A stretch of DNA of 64,000 nt from Lasioglossum baleicum (Eukaryota; Arthropoda; Insecta; Hymenoptera; Halictidae): the NCBI RefSeq assembly GCF_051020765.1, contig NW_027469222.1:186001-250000 (forward strand), read 5' to 3'. Shown here in pieces: positions 11,495 through 23,198 of this stretch. The stretch's first letter is position 1. Each line of letters starts with the position of its first letter. Below the pieces are notes generated by a model, which saw nothing but the letters and a program-made list of their open reading frames with translations, was not told the DNA's origin and did not search any database. Made by a program: the position numbers and the translations under genes.

Positions 11495-12572
11495 GCGTTA
11501 AGCATTATGACTTTTTCATTGAGCGTTATGCGTTATGACTTTTCCATTGAGCGTTATGCGTTATTCGTTATGGGTTATGCGTTATGCGTTATGGGTTATG
11601 CGTTATGCGTTATGCGTTATGCGTTATGCGTTATGCATTATGCGTTATGCGTTATCCGTTATGCGTTATGCGTTATGCGTTATGCGTTATGCGATATGCG
11701 TCATGCGTTAAGCGTTATGCGTTATGCATTATGCGTTATCCGTTATGCGTTATGCGTTATGCGTAATGCGTTATGAGTAATGTGTCATGCGTTATGCGTT
11801 ATGCGTTATGCGTTATGCGTTATGCGTTATGCGTTATGCGTTATGCGTTATGCGTTATGCGTTATGCGTTATGCGTTATGCGTTAAGCGTTATGCGTTAT
11901 GCGTTACGCGTTACGCGTTATGCGTTATGCGTTATGCGTTATGCGTTATGCGTTATGCGTTATGCGTTATGCGTTATGTGTTATGCGTTATGCGTTAAGC
12001 GTTATACGTTATGCGTTATGCGTTATGTGTTATGCGTTATGCGTTATGTGTTATGCGTTGTGCTTTACGGGTTATGCGATATGCGTTATGCGTTATGACT
12101 TTTTCATTGAACGTTATGCGTTATGCGATATGCGTTATGCGTTATGCGTTATGCGTTATGCGTTATGCGTTATGCGTTATGCGTTATGCGTTATGCGTTA
12201 TGCGTTATGCGTTATGCGTTATGCGTTATGCGTTATGCGTTACGCGTTATGCGTTACGCGTTATGCGTTATGCGTTATGCGTTATTCGTTATGCGTTATG
12301 CGTTATGCGTTATGCGTTATGCGTTATGCGTTATGCGTTATGCGATATGCGTTATGCGTTATGCGTTATGCGTTATGCGTTATGCGTTACGCGTTATGCG
12401 TTACGCGTTATGCGTTATGCGTTATGCGTTATGCGTTATGCGTTATTCGTTATGCGTTATGCGTTATGCGTTATGCGTTATGCGTTATGCGATGTGCGTT
12501 ATGCGTTATGCGTTATGCGTTATGCGTTATGCGTTATGCGTTATGCGTTATGCGTTATGCGTTATGCGTTAT
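11495..12572 (+). repeat. E/D super-repeat copy 1 (1,078 bp, 154 units)
   Basis: E module 11495-11599. E tail to 11788, with vCAT, vCCG, vGAT, vTCA, vTAA, vCAT, vCCG, vGTA (11761), GAGTAAT (11775) and GTGTCAT (11782). Then canonical array, vTAA 11880, vTAC pair 11901-11914, vTAA 11992, vACG, two vGTG, D-a box 12048-12117, vTAC and vTCG groups, GCGATGT 12489. The next E module begins at 12573. The E tail does not occur after the E copies at 7.1 and 7.9 kb. Confidence 0.9.
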
Positions 12573-14014
12573 GCGTTAAGCATTATGACTTTTTCATTGA
12601 GCGTTATGCGTTATGACTTTTCCATTGAGCGTTATGCGTTATTCGTTATGGGTTATGCGTTATGCGTTATGGGTTATGCGTTATGCGTTATGCGTTATGC
12701 GTTATGCGTTATGCATTATGCGTTATGCGTTATCCGTTATGCGTTATGCGTTATGCGTTATGCGTTATGCGATATGCGTCATGCGTTAAGCGTTATGCGT
12801 TATGCATTATGCGTTATCCGTTATGCGTTATGCGTTATGCGTAATGCGTTATGAGTAATGTGTCATGCGTTATGCGTTATGCGTTATGCGTTATGCGTTA
12901 TGCGTTACGCGTTATGCGTTACGCGTTATGCGTTATGCGTTATGCGTTATGCGTTATGCGTTATGCGTTGTGCGTTATGCGTTATGCGTTATGCGTTATG
13001 CGTTATGCGTTATGCGTTATGCGTTATGCGTTATGCGTTATGCGTTATGCGTTATGCGTTACGCGTTACGCGTTATGCGTTACGCGTTACGCGTTATGCG
13101 TTATGCGTTATGCGTTATGCGTTATGCGTTATGCGTTATGCGTTATGTGTTATGCGTTATGCGTTAAGCGTTATACGTTATGCATTATGCGTTATGTGTT
13201 ATGCGTTATGCGTTATGTGTTATGCGTTGTGCTTTACGGGTTATGCGATATGCGTTATGCGTTATGACTTTTTCATTGAACGTTATGCGTTATGCGATAT
13301 GCGTTATGCGTTATGCGTTATGCGTTATGCGTTATGCGTTATGCGTTATGCGTTATGCGTTATGCGTTATGCGTCATGCGTCATGCGTTATGCGTTATGC
13401 GTTATGCGTTATGCGTTATGCGTTATGCGTTATGCGTTATGCGTTATGCGTTATGCGTTATGCGTTAGGCGTTATGCGTTATCCGTTACGCGTTACGCGT
13501 TAGGCGTTATGCGTTATGCGTTATGCGTTATGCGTTACGCGTTATGCGTTATGCGTTATGCGTTATGCGTTATGCGTTATGCGTTATGCGTTATGCGTTA
13601 TGCGTTATGCGTTATGCGTTATGCGTTATGCGTTATGCGTTATGCGTTATGCGTTATGCGTTATGCGTTATGCGTTATGCGTTATGCGTTATGCGTTATG
13701 CGTTATGCGTTATGCGTTATGCGTTATGCGTTATGCGTTATGCGTTATGCGTTATGCGTTATGCGTTATGCGTTATGCGTTATGCGTTATGCGTTATGCG
13801 TTATGCGTTATGCGTTATGCGTTATGCGTTATGCGTTATGCGTTATGCGTTATGCGTTATGCGTTATGCGTTATGCGTTATGCGTTATGCGTTATGCGTT
13901 ATGCGTTATGCGTTATGCGTTATGCGTTATGCGTTATGCGTTATGCGTTATGCGTTATGCGTTATGCGTTATGCGTTATGCGTTATGCGTTATGCGTTAT
14001 GCGTTATGCGTTAT
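12573..14014 (+). repeat. E/D super-repeat copy 2 (1,442 bp)
   Basis: E plus tail 12573-12866 matches copy 1 at +1,078 bp. Then come vTAC singles and pairs, vTAA-vACG-vCAT, D-a box 13217-13286, two vTCA at 13371-13384, vTAG at 13462 and 13497, one vTAC at 13532, and a pure run 13539-14014 (68 units). GCGATGT is absent. The longer period compared with copies 1 and 3 comes from this extra pure run. Confidence 0.88.
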
Positions 14015-15085
14015 GCGTTAAGCATTATGACTTTTTCATTGAGCGTTATGCGTTATGACTTTTCCATTGAGCGTTATGCGTTATTCGTTATGGGTTATGC
14101 GTTATGCGTTATGGGTTATGCGTTATGCGTTATGCGTTATGCGTTATGCGTTATGCGTTATGCGTTATGCATTATGCGTTATGCGTTATCCGTTATGCGT
14201 TATGCGTTATGCGTTATGCGTTATGCGATATGCGTCATGCGTTAAGCGTTATGCGTTATGCATTATGCGTTATCCGTTATGCGTTATGCGTTATGCGTAA
14301 TGCGTTATGAGTAATGTGTCATGCGTTATGCGTTATGCGTTATGCGTTATGCGTTATGCGTTATGCGTTATGCGTTATGCGTTATGCGTTATGCGTTATG
14401 CGTTATGCGTTATGCGTTATGCGTTATGCGTTATGCGTTATGCGTTATGCGTTATGCGTTATGCGTTATGCGTTATGCGTTAAGCGTTATGCGTTATGCG
14501 TTACGCGTTACGCGTTATGCGTTATGCGTTATGCGTTATGCGTTATGCGTTATGCGTTATGCGTTATGCGTTATGTGTTATGCGTTATGCGTTAAGCGTT
14601 ATACGTTATGCGTTATGCGTTATGTGTTATGCGTTATGCGATATGCGTTATGCGTTATGCGTTATGCGTTATGCGTTATGCGTTATGCGTTATGCGTTAT
14701 GCGTTATGCGTTATGCGTTATGCGTTATGCGTTACGCGTTATGCGTTACGCGTTATGCGTTATGCGTTATGCGTTATTCGTTATGCGTTATGCGTTATGC
14801 GTTATGCGTTATGCGTTATGCGTTATGCGTTATGCGTTATGCGATATGCGTTATGCGTTATGCGTTATGCGTTATGCGTTATGCGTTACGCGTTATGCGT
14901 TACGCGTTATGCGTTATGCGTTATGCGTTATGCGTTATGCGTTATTCGTTATGCGTTATGCGTTATGCGTTATGCGTTATGCGTTATGCGATGTGCGTTA
15001 TGCGTTATGCGTTATGCGTTATGCGTTATGCGTTATGCGTTATGCGTTATGCGTTATGCGTTATGCGTTATGCGTTATGCGTTAT
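14015..15085 (+). repeat. E/D super-repeat copy 3, D box deleted (1,071 bp)
   Basis: E plus tail 14015-14322 (two units longer than copies 1-2), long array, vTAA 14477, vTAC pair 14498-14511, vTAA 14589, vACG 14603, vGTG 14624, one canonical unit, then vGAT 14638. In intact copies the same vGTG is separated from the post-D vGAT by the whole D box. The loss fits a clean 84-bp (12-unit) deletion between identical canonical heptamers. vTAC/vTCG groups and GCGATGT (14988) follow. Confidence 0.88.
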
Positions 15086-16016
15086 GCGTTAAGCATTATG
15101 ACTTTTTCATTGAGCGTTATGCGTTATGACTTTTCCATTGAGCGTTATGCGTTATTCGTTATGGGTTATGCGTTATGCGTTATGGGTTATGCGTTATGCG
15201 TTATGCGTTATGCGTTATGCGTTATGCGTTATGCATTATGCGTTATGCGTTATCCGTTATGCGTTATGCGTTATGCGTTATGCGTTATGCGTTATGCGTT
15301 ATGCGATATGCGTCATGCGTTAAGCGTTATGCGTTATGCATTATGCGTTATCCGTTATGCGTTATGCGTAATGCGTTATGAGTAATGTGTCATGCGTTAT
15401 GCGTTATGCGTTATGCGTTATGCGTTATGCGTTACGCGTTATGCGTTATGCGTTATGCGTTATGCGTTATGCGTTATGCGTTATGCGTTATGCGTTATGC
15501 GTTATGCGTTATGCGTTATGCGTTATGCGTTATGCGTTACGCGTTACGCGTTACGCGTTACGCGTTACGCGTTACGCGTTATGCGTTATGCGTTATGCGT
15601 TATGCGTTATGCGTTATGCGTTATGTGTTATGCGTTATGCGTTAAGCGTTATACGTTATGCATTATGCGTTATGTGTTATGCGTTATGCGTTATGTGTTA
15701 TGCGTTGTGCTTTACGGGTTATGCGATATGCGTTATGCGTTATGACTTTTTCATTGAACGTTATGCGTTATGCGATATGCGTTATGCGTTATGCGTTATG
15801 CGTTATGCGTTATGCGTTATGCGTTATGCGTTATGCGTTATGCGTTATGCGTTATGCGTTATGCGTCATGCGTCATGCGTTATGCGTTATGCGTTATGCG
15901 TTATGCGTTATGCGTTATGCGTTATGCGTTATGCGTTATGCGTTATGCGTTATGCGTTATGCGTTATGCGTTATGCGTTATGCGTTATCCGTTACGCGTT
16001 ATCCGTTATGCGTTAG
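15086..16016 (+). repeat. E/D super-repeat copy 4, ends at vTAG boundary
   Basis: E plus tail 15086-15393, a vTAC near 15,431, a run of six vTAC at 15534-15575, vTAA-vACG-vCAT, D-a box 15695-15764, two vTCA at 15863-15876, then vCCG-vTAC-vCCG and vTAG at 16010-16016. The post-D part resembles copy 2 (two vTCA, then vTAG). This is the last D box before a 13.1-kb gap without any. Confidence 0.88.
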
Positions 16017-17003
16017 GCGTTATGCGTTATGCGTTATGCGTTATGCGTTATGCGTTATGCGTTATGCGTTATGCGTTATGCGTTATGCGTTATGCGTTAT
16101 GCGTTATGCGTTATGCGTTATGCGTTATGCCTTATGCGTTATGCGTTATGCGTTATGCGTTATGCGTTATGCGTTATGCGTTATGCGTTATGCGTTATGC
16201 GTTATGCGTTATGCGTTATGCGTTATGCGTTATGCGTTATGCGTTATGCGTTATGCGTTATGCGTTATGCGTTATGCGTTATGCGTTATGCGTTATGCGA
16301 TATGCGCTATGTGTTATGGGTTATGGGCTATGCTTTATGCGTTATGCGTCATGCGTTATGGGCTATGCGTTATGCGTTATGCGGTATGCGTTATGCGTTA
16401 TGCGTTATGCGTTATGCGTTATGCGTTATGCGTTATGCGTTATGCGTTATGCGTTATGCGTTATGCGTTATGCGATATGCGTTATTCGTTATGCGTTATG
16501 CGATATGCGTTATGCGTTATGCGTTATGCGTTATGCGTTATGCGTTATGCGTTATGCGTTATGCGTTATGCGTTATGCGTTATGCGTTATGCGTTATGCG
16601 TTATGCGTTATGCGTTATGCGTTATGCGTTATGCGTTATGCGTTATGCGTTATGCGTTATGCGTTATGCGTTATGCGTTATGCGTTATGCGTTATGCGTT
16701 ATGCGTTATGCGTTATGCGTTATGCGTTATGCGTTATGCGTTATGCGTTATGCGTTATGCGTTATGCGTTATGCGTTATGCGTTATGCGTTATGCGTTAT
16801 GCGTTATGCGTTATGCGTTATGCGTTATGCGTTATGCGTTATGCGTTATGCGTTATGCGTTATGCGTTATGCGTTATGCGTTATGCGTTATGCGTTATGC
16901 GTTATGCGTTATGCGTTATGCGTTATGCGTTATGCGTTATGCGTTATGCGTTATGCGTTATGCGTTATGCGTTATGCGTTATGCGTTATGCGTTATGCGT
17001 TAT
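16017..17003 (+). repeat. First F/J segment and 71-unit pure run
   Basis: Array with vCCT at 16129, full F box 16297-16387 and J block 16472-16506 (vGAT, canonical, vTCG, canonical, vGAT). A pure canonical run 16507-17003 follows. This begins a stretch with a new set of variants (GCGCTAT, vGGC, vGGT, GAGCTAT) not seen further left. Confidence 0.9.
16297..16387 (+). repeat. F box, prototype of an 8-copy family
   Basis: Thirteen units: vGAT, GCGCTAT, vGTG, vGGG, vGGC, vCTT, canonical, vTCA, canonical, vGGC, two canonical, vGGT. Full copies with the closing vGGT start at 16297, 20217, 20378, 23556 and 25838. Short copies ending at the second vGGC start at 17004, 19846 and 22373. The copies at 17004 and 22373 share GTATTAT in place of vGTG, so they are sisters. 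All eight lie between 16.3 and 26 kb. The box has six consecutive non-canonical units, the densest variation outside D and E. Confidence 0.93.
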
Positions 17004-17339
17004 GCGATATGCGCTATGTATTATGGGTTATGGGCTATGCTTTATGCGTTATGCGTCATGCGTTATGGGCTATGCGTTATGCGTTATGCGTTATGCGTTA
17101 TGCGTTATGCGTTATGCGTTATGCGTTATGCGTTATGCGTTATGCGTTATGCGTTATGCGTTATGCGTTATGCGTTATGCGTTATGCGTTATGCGTTATG
17201 CGTTATGCGTTATGCGTTATGCGTTATGCGTTATGCGTTATGCGTTATGCGTTATGCGTTATGCGTTATGCGTTATGCGTTATGCGTTATGCGATATGCG
17301 TTATGCGTTATGCGTTATGCGTTATGCGTTATGCGTTAT
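17004..17339 (+). repeat. Short F box and array before G1
   Basis: Short F box 17004-17073 with GTATTAT, canonical run 17074-17290 (31 units), a single vGAT at 17291, then canonical units to G1. The other complete G copies have a vGAT/vTCG (J) block in this place, so the lone vGAT may be its remnant. Confidence 0.87.
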
Positions 17340-17598
17340 GAGCTATGCGTTACCCGTTATGCGTTATGCGTTATGCGTTATACGTTATGGGCTATGCGTT
17401 ATGCGTTATGCGTTACGCGTTACGCGTTACGCGTTATGCGTTATGCGTTATGGGTTATGCGTTATGCGTTATGCGTTACGCGTTACGCGTTACGCGTTAC
17501 GCGTTACGCGTTACGCGTTACGCGTTATGCATTATGCGTTATGCGTTATGCGTTATGCCTTATGCCTTATGCGTTAAGCGTTATGAGTTATGCGATAT
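17340..17598 (+). repeat. G block copy 1 (259 bp)
   Basis: Order: GAGCTAT, vTAC, vCCG, three canonical, vACG, vGGC, two canonical, three vTAC (17410-17430), canonical, vGGG, canonical, seven vTAC (17473-17521), canonical, vCAT (17529), canonical, double vCCT, vTAA, canonical, GAGTTAT (17585), vGAT (17592). Each vTAC junction gives ACGCGT. Copy 2 has the same landmarks and length 616 bp on. Confidence 0.92.
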
Positions 17599-17955
17599 GC
17601 GTTATGCGTTATGCGTTATGCGTTATGCGTTATGCGTTATGCGTTATGCGTTATGCGTTATGCGTTATGCGTTATGCGTTATGCGTTATGCGTTATGCGT
17701 TATGCGTTATGCGTTATGCGTTATGCGTTATGCGTTATGCGTTATGCGTTATGCGTTATGCGTTATGCGTTATGCGTTATGCGTTATGCGTTATGCGTTA
17801 TGCGTTATGCGTTATGCGTTATGCGTTATGCGTTATGCGATATGCGTTATTCGTTATGCGTTATGCGATATGCGTTATTCGTTATGCGTTATGCGTTATG
17901 CGTTATGCGATATGCGTTATGCGTTATGCGTTATGCGTTATGCGTTATGCGTTAT
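17599..17955 (+). repeat. Array and double J block before G2
   Basis: Canonical run 17599-17836 (34 units), then a double J block 17837-17913: vGAT, canonical, vTCG, canonical, vGAT, canonical, vTCG, three canonical, vGAT. Six canonical units follow. The same double J stands before G3 (18579-18655) and before the H copies at 21,050 (20847-20923) and 26,510 (26307-26383). Confidence 0.88.
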
Positions 17956-18214
17956 GAGCTATGCGTTACCCGTTATGCGTTATGCGTTATGCGTTATACG
18001 TTATGGGCTATGCGTTATGCGTTATGCGTTACGCGTTACGCGTTACGCGTTATGCGTTATGCGTTATGGGTTATGCGTTATGCGTTATGCGTTACGCGTT
18101 ACGCGTTACGCGTTACGCGTTACGCGTTACGCGTTACGCGTTATGCATTATGCGTTATGCGTTATGCGTTATGCCTTATGCCTTATGCGTTAAGCGTTAT
18201 GAGTTATGCGATAT
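17956..18214 (+). repeat. G block copy 2 (259 bp)
   Basis: Starts with GAGCTAT at 17956 and ends with vGAT at 18208-18214. It has the same length and vTAC run lengths (3 and 7) as copy 1. All landmarks match at +616 bp (88 units). Together with copy 1 it is a recent tandem duplication. Confidence 0.92.
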
Positions 18215-18704
18215 GCGTTATGCGTTATGCGTTATGCGTTATGCGTTATGCGTTATGCGTTATGCGTTATGCGTTATGCGTTATGCGTTATGCGTTATCC
18301 GTTATGCGTTACGCGTTATGCGTTATGCGTTATGCGTTATGCGTTATGCGTTATGCGTTATGCGTTATGCGTTATGCGTTATGCGTTATGCGTTATGCGT
18401 TATGCGTTATGCGTTATGCGTTATGCGTTATGCGTTATGCGTTATGCGTTATGCGTTATGCGTTATGCGTTATGCGTTATGCGTTATGCGTTATGCGTTA
18501 TGCGTTATGCGTTATGCGTTATGCGTTATGCGTTATGCGTTATGCGTTATGCGTTATGCGTTATGCGTTATGCGTTATGCGATATGCGTTATTCGTTATG
18601 CGTTATGCGATATGCGTTATTCGTTATGCGTTATGCGTTATGCGTTATGCGATATGCGTTATGCGTTATGCGTTATGCGTTATGCGTTATGCGTTATGCG
18701 TTAT
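18215..18704 (+). repeat. Array and double J block before G3
   Basis: Canonical array with one vCCG and one vTAC near 18,299-18,312, then double J block 18579-18655 and seven canonical units. The arm is 490 bp against 357 bp between G1 and G2. The period therefore rises from 616 to 749 bp, all in steps of seven. Confidence 0.86.
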
Positions 18705-18998
18705 GAGCTATGCGTTACCCGTTATGCGTTATGCGTTATGCGTTATGCGTTACCCGTTATGCGTTATGCGTTATGCGTTATGCGTTATACGTTATGGGCT
18801 ATGCGTTACGCGTTATGCGTTATGCGTTATGCGTTACGCGTTACGCGTTACGCGTTATGCGTTATGGGTTATGCGTTATGCGTTATGCGTTACGCGTTAC
18901 GCGTTACGCGTTACGCGTTACGCGTTATGCATTATGCGTTATGCGTTATGCGTTATGCCTTATGCCTTATGCGTTAAGCGTTATGAGTTATGCGATAT
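18705..18998 (+). repeat. G block copy 3 (294 bp, duplicated vTAC-vCCG head)
   Basis: GAGCTAT at 18705 is followed by two vTAC-vCCG pairs instead of one, then vACG, vGGC, an extra vTAC, a run of three vTAC, vGGG, a run of five vTAC (18887-18921), vCAT, double vCCT, vTAA, GAGTTAT (18985) and vGAT. It is 35 bp longer than G1/G2 through internal whole-unit duplication. Confidence 0.9.
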
Positions 18999-19845
18999 GC
19001 GTTATGCGTTATGCGTTATGCGTTATGCGTTATGCGTTATGCGTTATGCGTTATGCGTTATGCGTTATGCGTTATGCGTTATGCGTTATGCGTTATGCGT
19101 TATGCGTTAGGCGTTATGCGTTACGCGTTATGCGTTATGCGTTATGCGTTATGCGTTATGCGTTATGCGTTATGCGTTATGCGTTATGCGTTATGCGTTA
19201 TGCGTTATGCGTTATGCGTTATGCGTTATGCGTTATGCGTTATGCGTTATGCGTTATGCGTTATGCGTTATGCGTTATGCGTTATGCGTTATGCTTTATG
19301 CGTTATGCGTTATGCGTTATGCGTTAAGCGTTATGCGTTATGCGATATGCGTTATGCGTTATGCGTTATGCGTTATGCGTTATGCGTTATGCGTTATGCG
19401 TTATGCGTTATGCGTTATGCGTTATGCGTTATGCGTTATGCGTTATGCGTTATGCGTTATGCGTTATGCGTTATGCGTTATGCGTTATGCGTTATGCGTT
19501 ATTCGTTATGCGTTATGCGTTATGCGTTATGCGTTATGCGTTATGCGTTATGCGTTATGCGTTATGCGTTATGCGTTATGCGTTATGCGTTATGCGTTAT
19601 GCGTTATGCGTTATGCGTTATGCGTTATGCGTTATGCTTTATGCGTTATGCGTTATGCGTTATGCGTTATGCGTTATGCGTTATGCGTTATGCGTTATGC
19701 GTTATGCGTTATGCGTTATGCGTTATGCGTTATGCGTTATGCGTTATGCGTTATGCGTTATGCGTTATGCTTTATGCGTTATGCGTTATGCGTTATGCGT
19801 TATGCGTTATGCGTTATGCGTTATGCGTTATGCGTTATGCGTTAT
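18999..19845 (+). repeat. Array with scattered vCTT, vTAG and vTAA
   Basis: Mainly canonical with vTAG 19104, one vTAC shortly after, vCTT near 19,294, vTAA 19321, vGAT 19342, vTCG 19503 and further vCTT near 19,637 and 19,770. No complete module. vCTT is otherwise rare and occurs mostly inside F boxes, so these may be remnants of F. Confidence 0.82.
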
Positions 19846-20307
19846 GCGATATGCGCTATGTGTTATGGGTTATGGGCTATGCTTTATGCGTTATGCGTCA
19901 TGCGTTATGGGCTATGCGTTATGCGTTATGCGTTATGCGTTATGCGTTATGCGTTATGCGTTATGCGTTATGCGTTATGCGTTATGCGTTATGCGTTATG
20001 CGTTATGCGTTATGCGTTATGCGTTATGCGTTATGCGTTATGCGTTATGCGTTATGCGTTATGCGTTATGCGTTATGCGTTATGCGTTATGCGTTATGCG
20101 TTATGCGTTATGCGTTATGCGTTATGCGTTATGCGTTATGCGTTATGCGTTATGCGTTATGCGTTATGCGTTATGCGTTATGCGTTATGCGTTATGCGTT
20201 ATGCGTTATGCGTTATGCGATATGCGCTATGTGTTATGGGTTATGGGCTATGCTTTATGCGTTATGCGTCATGCGTTATGGGCTATGCGTTATGCGTTAT
20301 GCGGTAT
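19846..20307 (+). repeat. Short F box and full F box
   Basis: Short F 19846-19915, a canonical run 19916-20216 (43 units), full F 20217-20307. The next full F begins at 20378, only 161 bp (23 units) after this one, making the closest pair of F boxes. Confidence 0.9.
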
Positions 20308-21280
20308 GCGTTATGCGTTATGCGTTATGCGTTATGCGTTATGCGTTATGCGTTATGCGTTATGCGTTATGCGTTATGCGATATGCGCTATGTGTTATGG
20401 GTTATGGGCTATGCTTTATGCGTTATGCGTCATGCGTTATGGGCTATGCGTTATGCGTTATGCGGTATGCGTTATGCGTTATGCGTTATGCGTTATGCGT
20501 TATGCGTTATGCGTTATGCGTTATGCGTTATGCGTTATGCGTTATGCGTTATGCGATATGCGTTATTCGTTATGCGTTATGCGATATGCGTTATGCGTTA
20601 TGCGTTATGCGTTATGCGTTATGCGTTATGCGTTATGCGTTATGCGTTATGCGTTATGCGTTATGCGTTATGCGTTATGCGTTATGCGTTATGCGTTATG
20701 CGTTATGCGTTATGCGTTATGCGTTATGCGTTATGCGTTATGCGTTATGCGTTATGCGTTATGCGTTATGCGTTATGCGTTATGCGTTATGCGTTATGCG
20801 TTATGCGTTATGCGTTATGCGTTATGCGTTATGCGTTATGCGTTATGCGATATGCGTTATTCGTTATGCGTTATGCGATATGCGTTATTCGTTATGCGTT
20901 ATGCGTTATGCGTTATGCGATATGCGTTATGCGTTATGCGTTATGCGTTATGCGTTATGCGTTATGCGTTATGCGTTATGCGTTATGCGTTATGCGTTAT
21001 GCGTTATGCGTTATGCGTTATGCGTTATGCGTTATGCGTTATGCGTTATGCCTTATGCCTTATGCGTTATGCGTTATGCGTTATGCGTTATGCGTTATGC
21101 GTTATGCGTTATGCGTTATGCGTTATGCGCCATGCGTTATCCGTTATGCGTTATCCGTTATGCGTTACGCGTTATGCGTTATGCGTTATGCGTTATGCGT
21201 TATGCGTTAAGCGTTATACGTTATGCGATATGCGTTATGCGTTATGTGTTATGCGTTATGCGTTATGCGTTATGCGTTAT
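20308..21280 (+). repeat. 973-bp block duplicated at +5,460 bp, first copy
   Basis: Contains full F box 20378-20468, J 20553-20587, canonical run, double J 20847-20923, double vCCT 21050-21063, H head 21127-21168, and the start of an H core (vTAA 21204, vACG, vGAT, first vGTG). Line-by-line comparison shows no difference from 25768-26740. The match stops on the left at vGGT (20301) against canonical, and on the right at vGTG (21281) against canonical. Confidence 0.92.
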
Positions 21281-22372
21281 GTGTTATGCGTTATGCGTTA
21301 TGCGTTATGCGTTATGCGTTAAGCGTTATGCGTTGTGCGATATGCGTTATTCGTTATGCGTTATGCGTTATGCGTCATGCGTTATGCGTTATGCGTTCTG
21401 CGTTATGCGTCATGCGTTATGCGTTATGCGTTCTGCGTTATGCGTTATGCGTTATGCGTTATGCGTTATGCGTTATGCGTTATGCGTTATGCGTTATGCG
21501 TTATGCGTTATGCGTTATGCGTTATGCGTTATGCGTTATGCGTTATGCGTTATGCGTTATGCGTTATGCGTTATGCGTTATGCGTTATGCGTTATGCCTT
21601 ATGCCTTATGCGTTATGCGTTATGCGTTATGCGTTATGCGTTATGCGTTATGCGTTATGCGTTATGCGTTATGCGTTATGCGCCATGCGTTATCCGTTAT
21701 GCGTTATCCGTTATGCGTTACGCGTTATGCGTTATGCGTTATGCGTTATGCGTTATGCGTTATGCGTTATGCGTTATGCGTTATGCGTTATGCGTTATGC
21801 GTTATGCGTTATGCGTTATGCGTTATGCGTTATGCGTTATGCGTTATGCGTTATGCGTTATGCGTTATGCGTTATGCGTTATGCGTTATGCGTTATGCGT
21901 TATGCGTTATGCGTTATGCGTTATGCGTTATGCGTTATGCGTTATGCGTTATGCGTTATGCGTTATGCGTTATGCGTTATGCGTTATGCGTTATGCGTTA
22001 TGCGTTATGCGTTATGCGTTATGCGTTATGCGTTATGCGTTATGCGTTATGCGTTATGCGTTATGCGTTATGCGTTATGCGTTATGCGTTATGCGTTATG
22101 CGTTATGCGTTATGCGTTATGCGTTATGCGTTATGCGTTATGCGTTATGCGTTATGCGTTATGCGTTATGCGTTATGCGTTATGCGTTATGCGTTATGCG
22201 TTATGCGTTATGCGTTATGCGTTATGCGTTATGCGTTATGCGTTATGCGTTATGCGTTATGCGTTATGCGTTATGCGTTATGCGTTATGCGTTATGCGTT
22301 ATGCGTTATGCGTTATGCGTTATGCGTTATGCGTTATGCGTTATGCGTTATGCGTTATGCGTTATGCGTTAT
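21050..22372 (+). repeat. H super-repeat left arm joined to F island (chimera)
   Basis: Double vCCT 21050, head 21127-21168, core 21204-21434, double vCCT 21596-21609, head 21680-21721, then a pure run of 93 units (21722-22372). In copies at 3.6, 8.9 and 27.6 kb such a run leads to vTAC, vTAA-vACG and a D-a box. Here it leads to an F box. Core landmarks match copy 3 at +12,152 bp exactly. Confidence 0.88.
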
Positions 22373-22442
22373 GCGATATGCGCTATGTATTATGGGTTAT
22401 GGGCTATGCTTTATGCGTTATGCGTCATGCGTTATGGGCTAT
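22373..22442 (+). repeat. Short F box with GTATTAT
   Basis: Ten units from vGAT (22373) to the second vGGC (22436-22442). GTATTAT replaces vGTG as in the copy at 17004, and there is no vGGT. The two are 5,369 bp apart. Confidence 0.9.
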
Positions 22443-23198
22443 GCGTTATGCGTTATGCGTTATGCGTTATGCGTTATGCGTTATGCGTTATGCGTTATGC
22501 GTTATGCGTTATGCGTTATGCGTTATGCGTTATGCGTTATGCGTTATGCGTTATGCGTTATGCGTTATGCGTTATGCGTTATGCGTTATGCGTTATGCGT
22601 TATGCGTTATGCGTTATGCGTTATGCGTTATGCGTTATGCGTTATGCGTTATGCGTTATGCGTTATGCGTTATGCGTTATGCGTTATGCGTTATGCGTTA
22701 TGCGTTATGCGTTATGCGTTATGCGTTATGCGTTATGCGTTATGCGTTATGCGTTATGCGTTATGCGTTATGCGTTATGCGTTATGCGTTATGCGTTATG
22801 CGTTATGCGTTATGCGTTATGCGTTATGCGTTATGCGTTATGCGTTATGCGTTATGCGTTATGCGTTATGCGTTATGCGTTATGCGTTATGCGTTATGCG
22901 TTATGCGTTATGCGTTATGCGTTATGCGTTATGCGTTATGCGTTATGCGTTATGCGTTATGCGTTATGCGTTATGCGTTATGCGTTATGCGTTATGCGTT
23001 ATGCGTTATGCGTTATGCGTTATGCGTTATGCGTTATGCGTTATGCGTTATGCGTTATGCGTTATGCGTTATGCGTTATGCGTTATGCGTTATGCGTTAT
23101 GCGTTATGCGTTATGCGTTATGCGTTATGCGTTATGCGTTATGCGTTATGCGTTATGCGTTATGCGTTATGCGTTATGCGTTATGCGTTATGCGTTAT
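22443..23198 (+). repeat. Longest pure run: 108 identical heptamers
   Basis: 756 bp with no variant unit by eye. The other longest runs are 57562-58310 (107 units), 24193-24899 (101), 49974-50645 (96), 60285-60949 (95), 21722-22372 (93), 52452-53074 (89) and 25229-25837 (87). Such runs always stand between modules and vary most in length between module copies. They are where length change happens. Confidence 0.9.

Noticed and set aside
17340..17598. tRNA or other structured RNA in the G block
   Set aside because: No cloverleaf or long complementary arms; it consists of variant heptamers on one strand.
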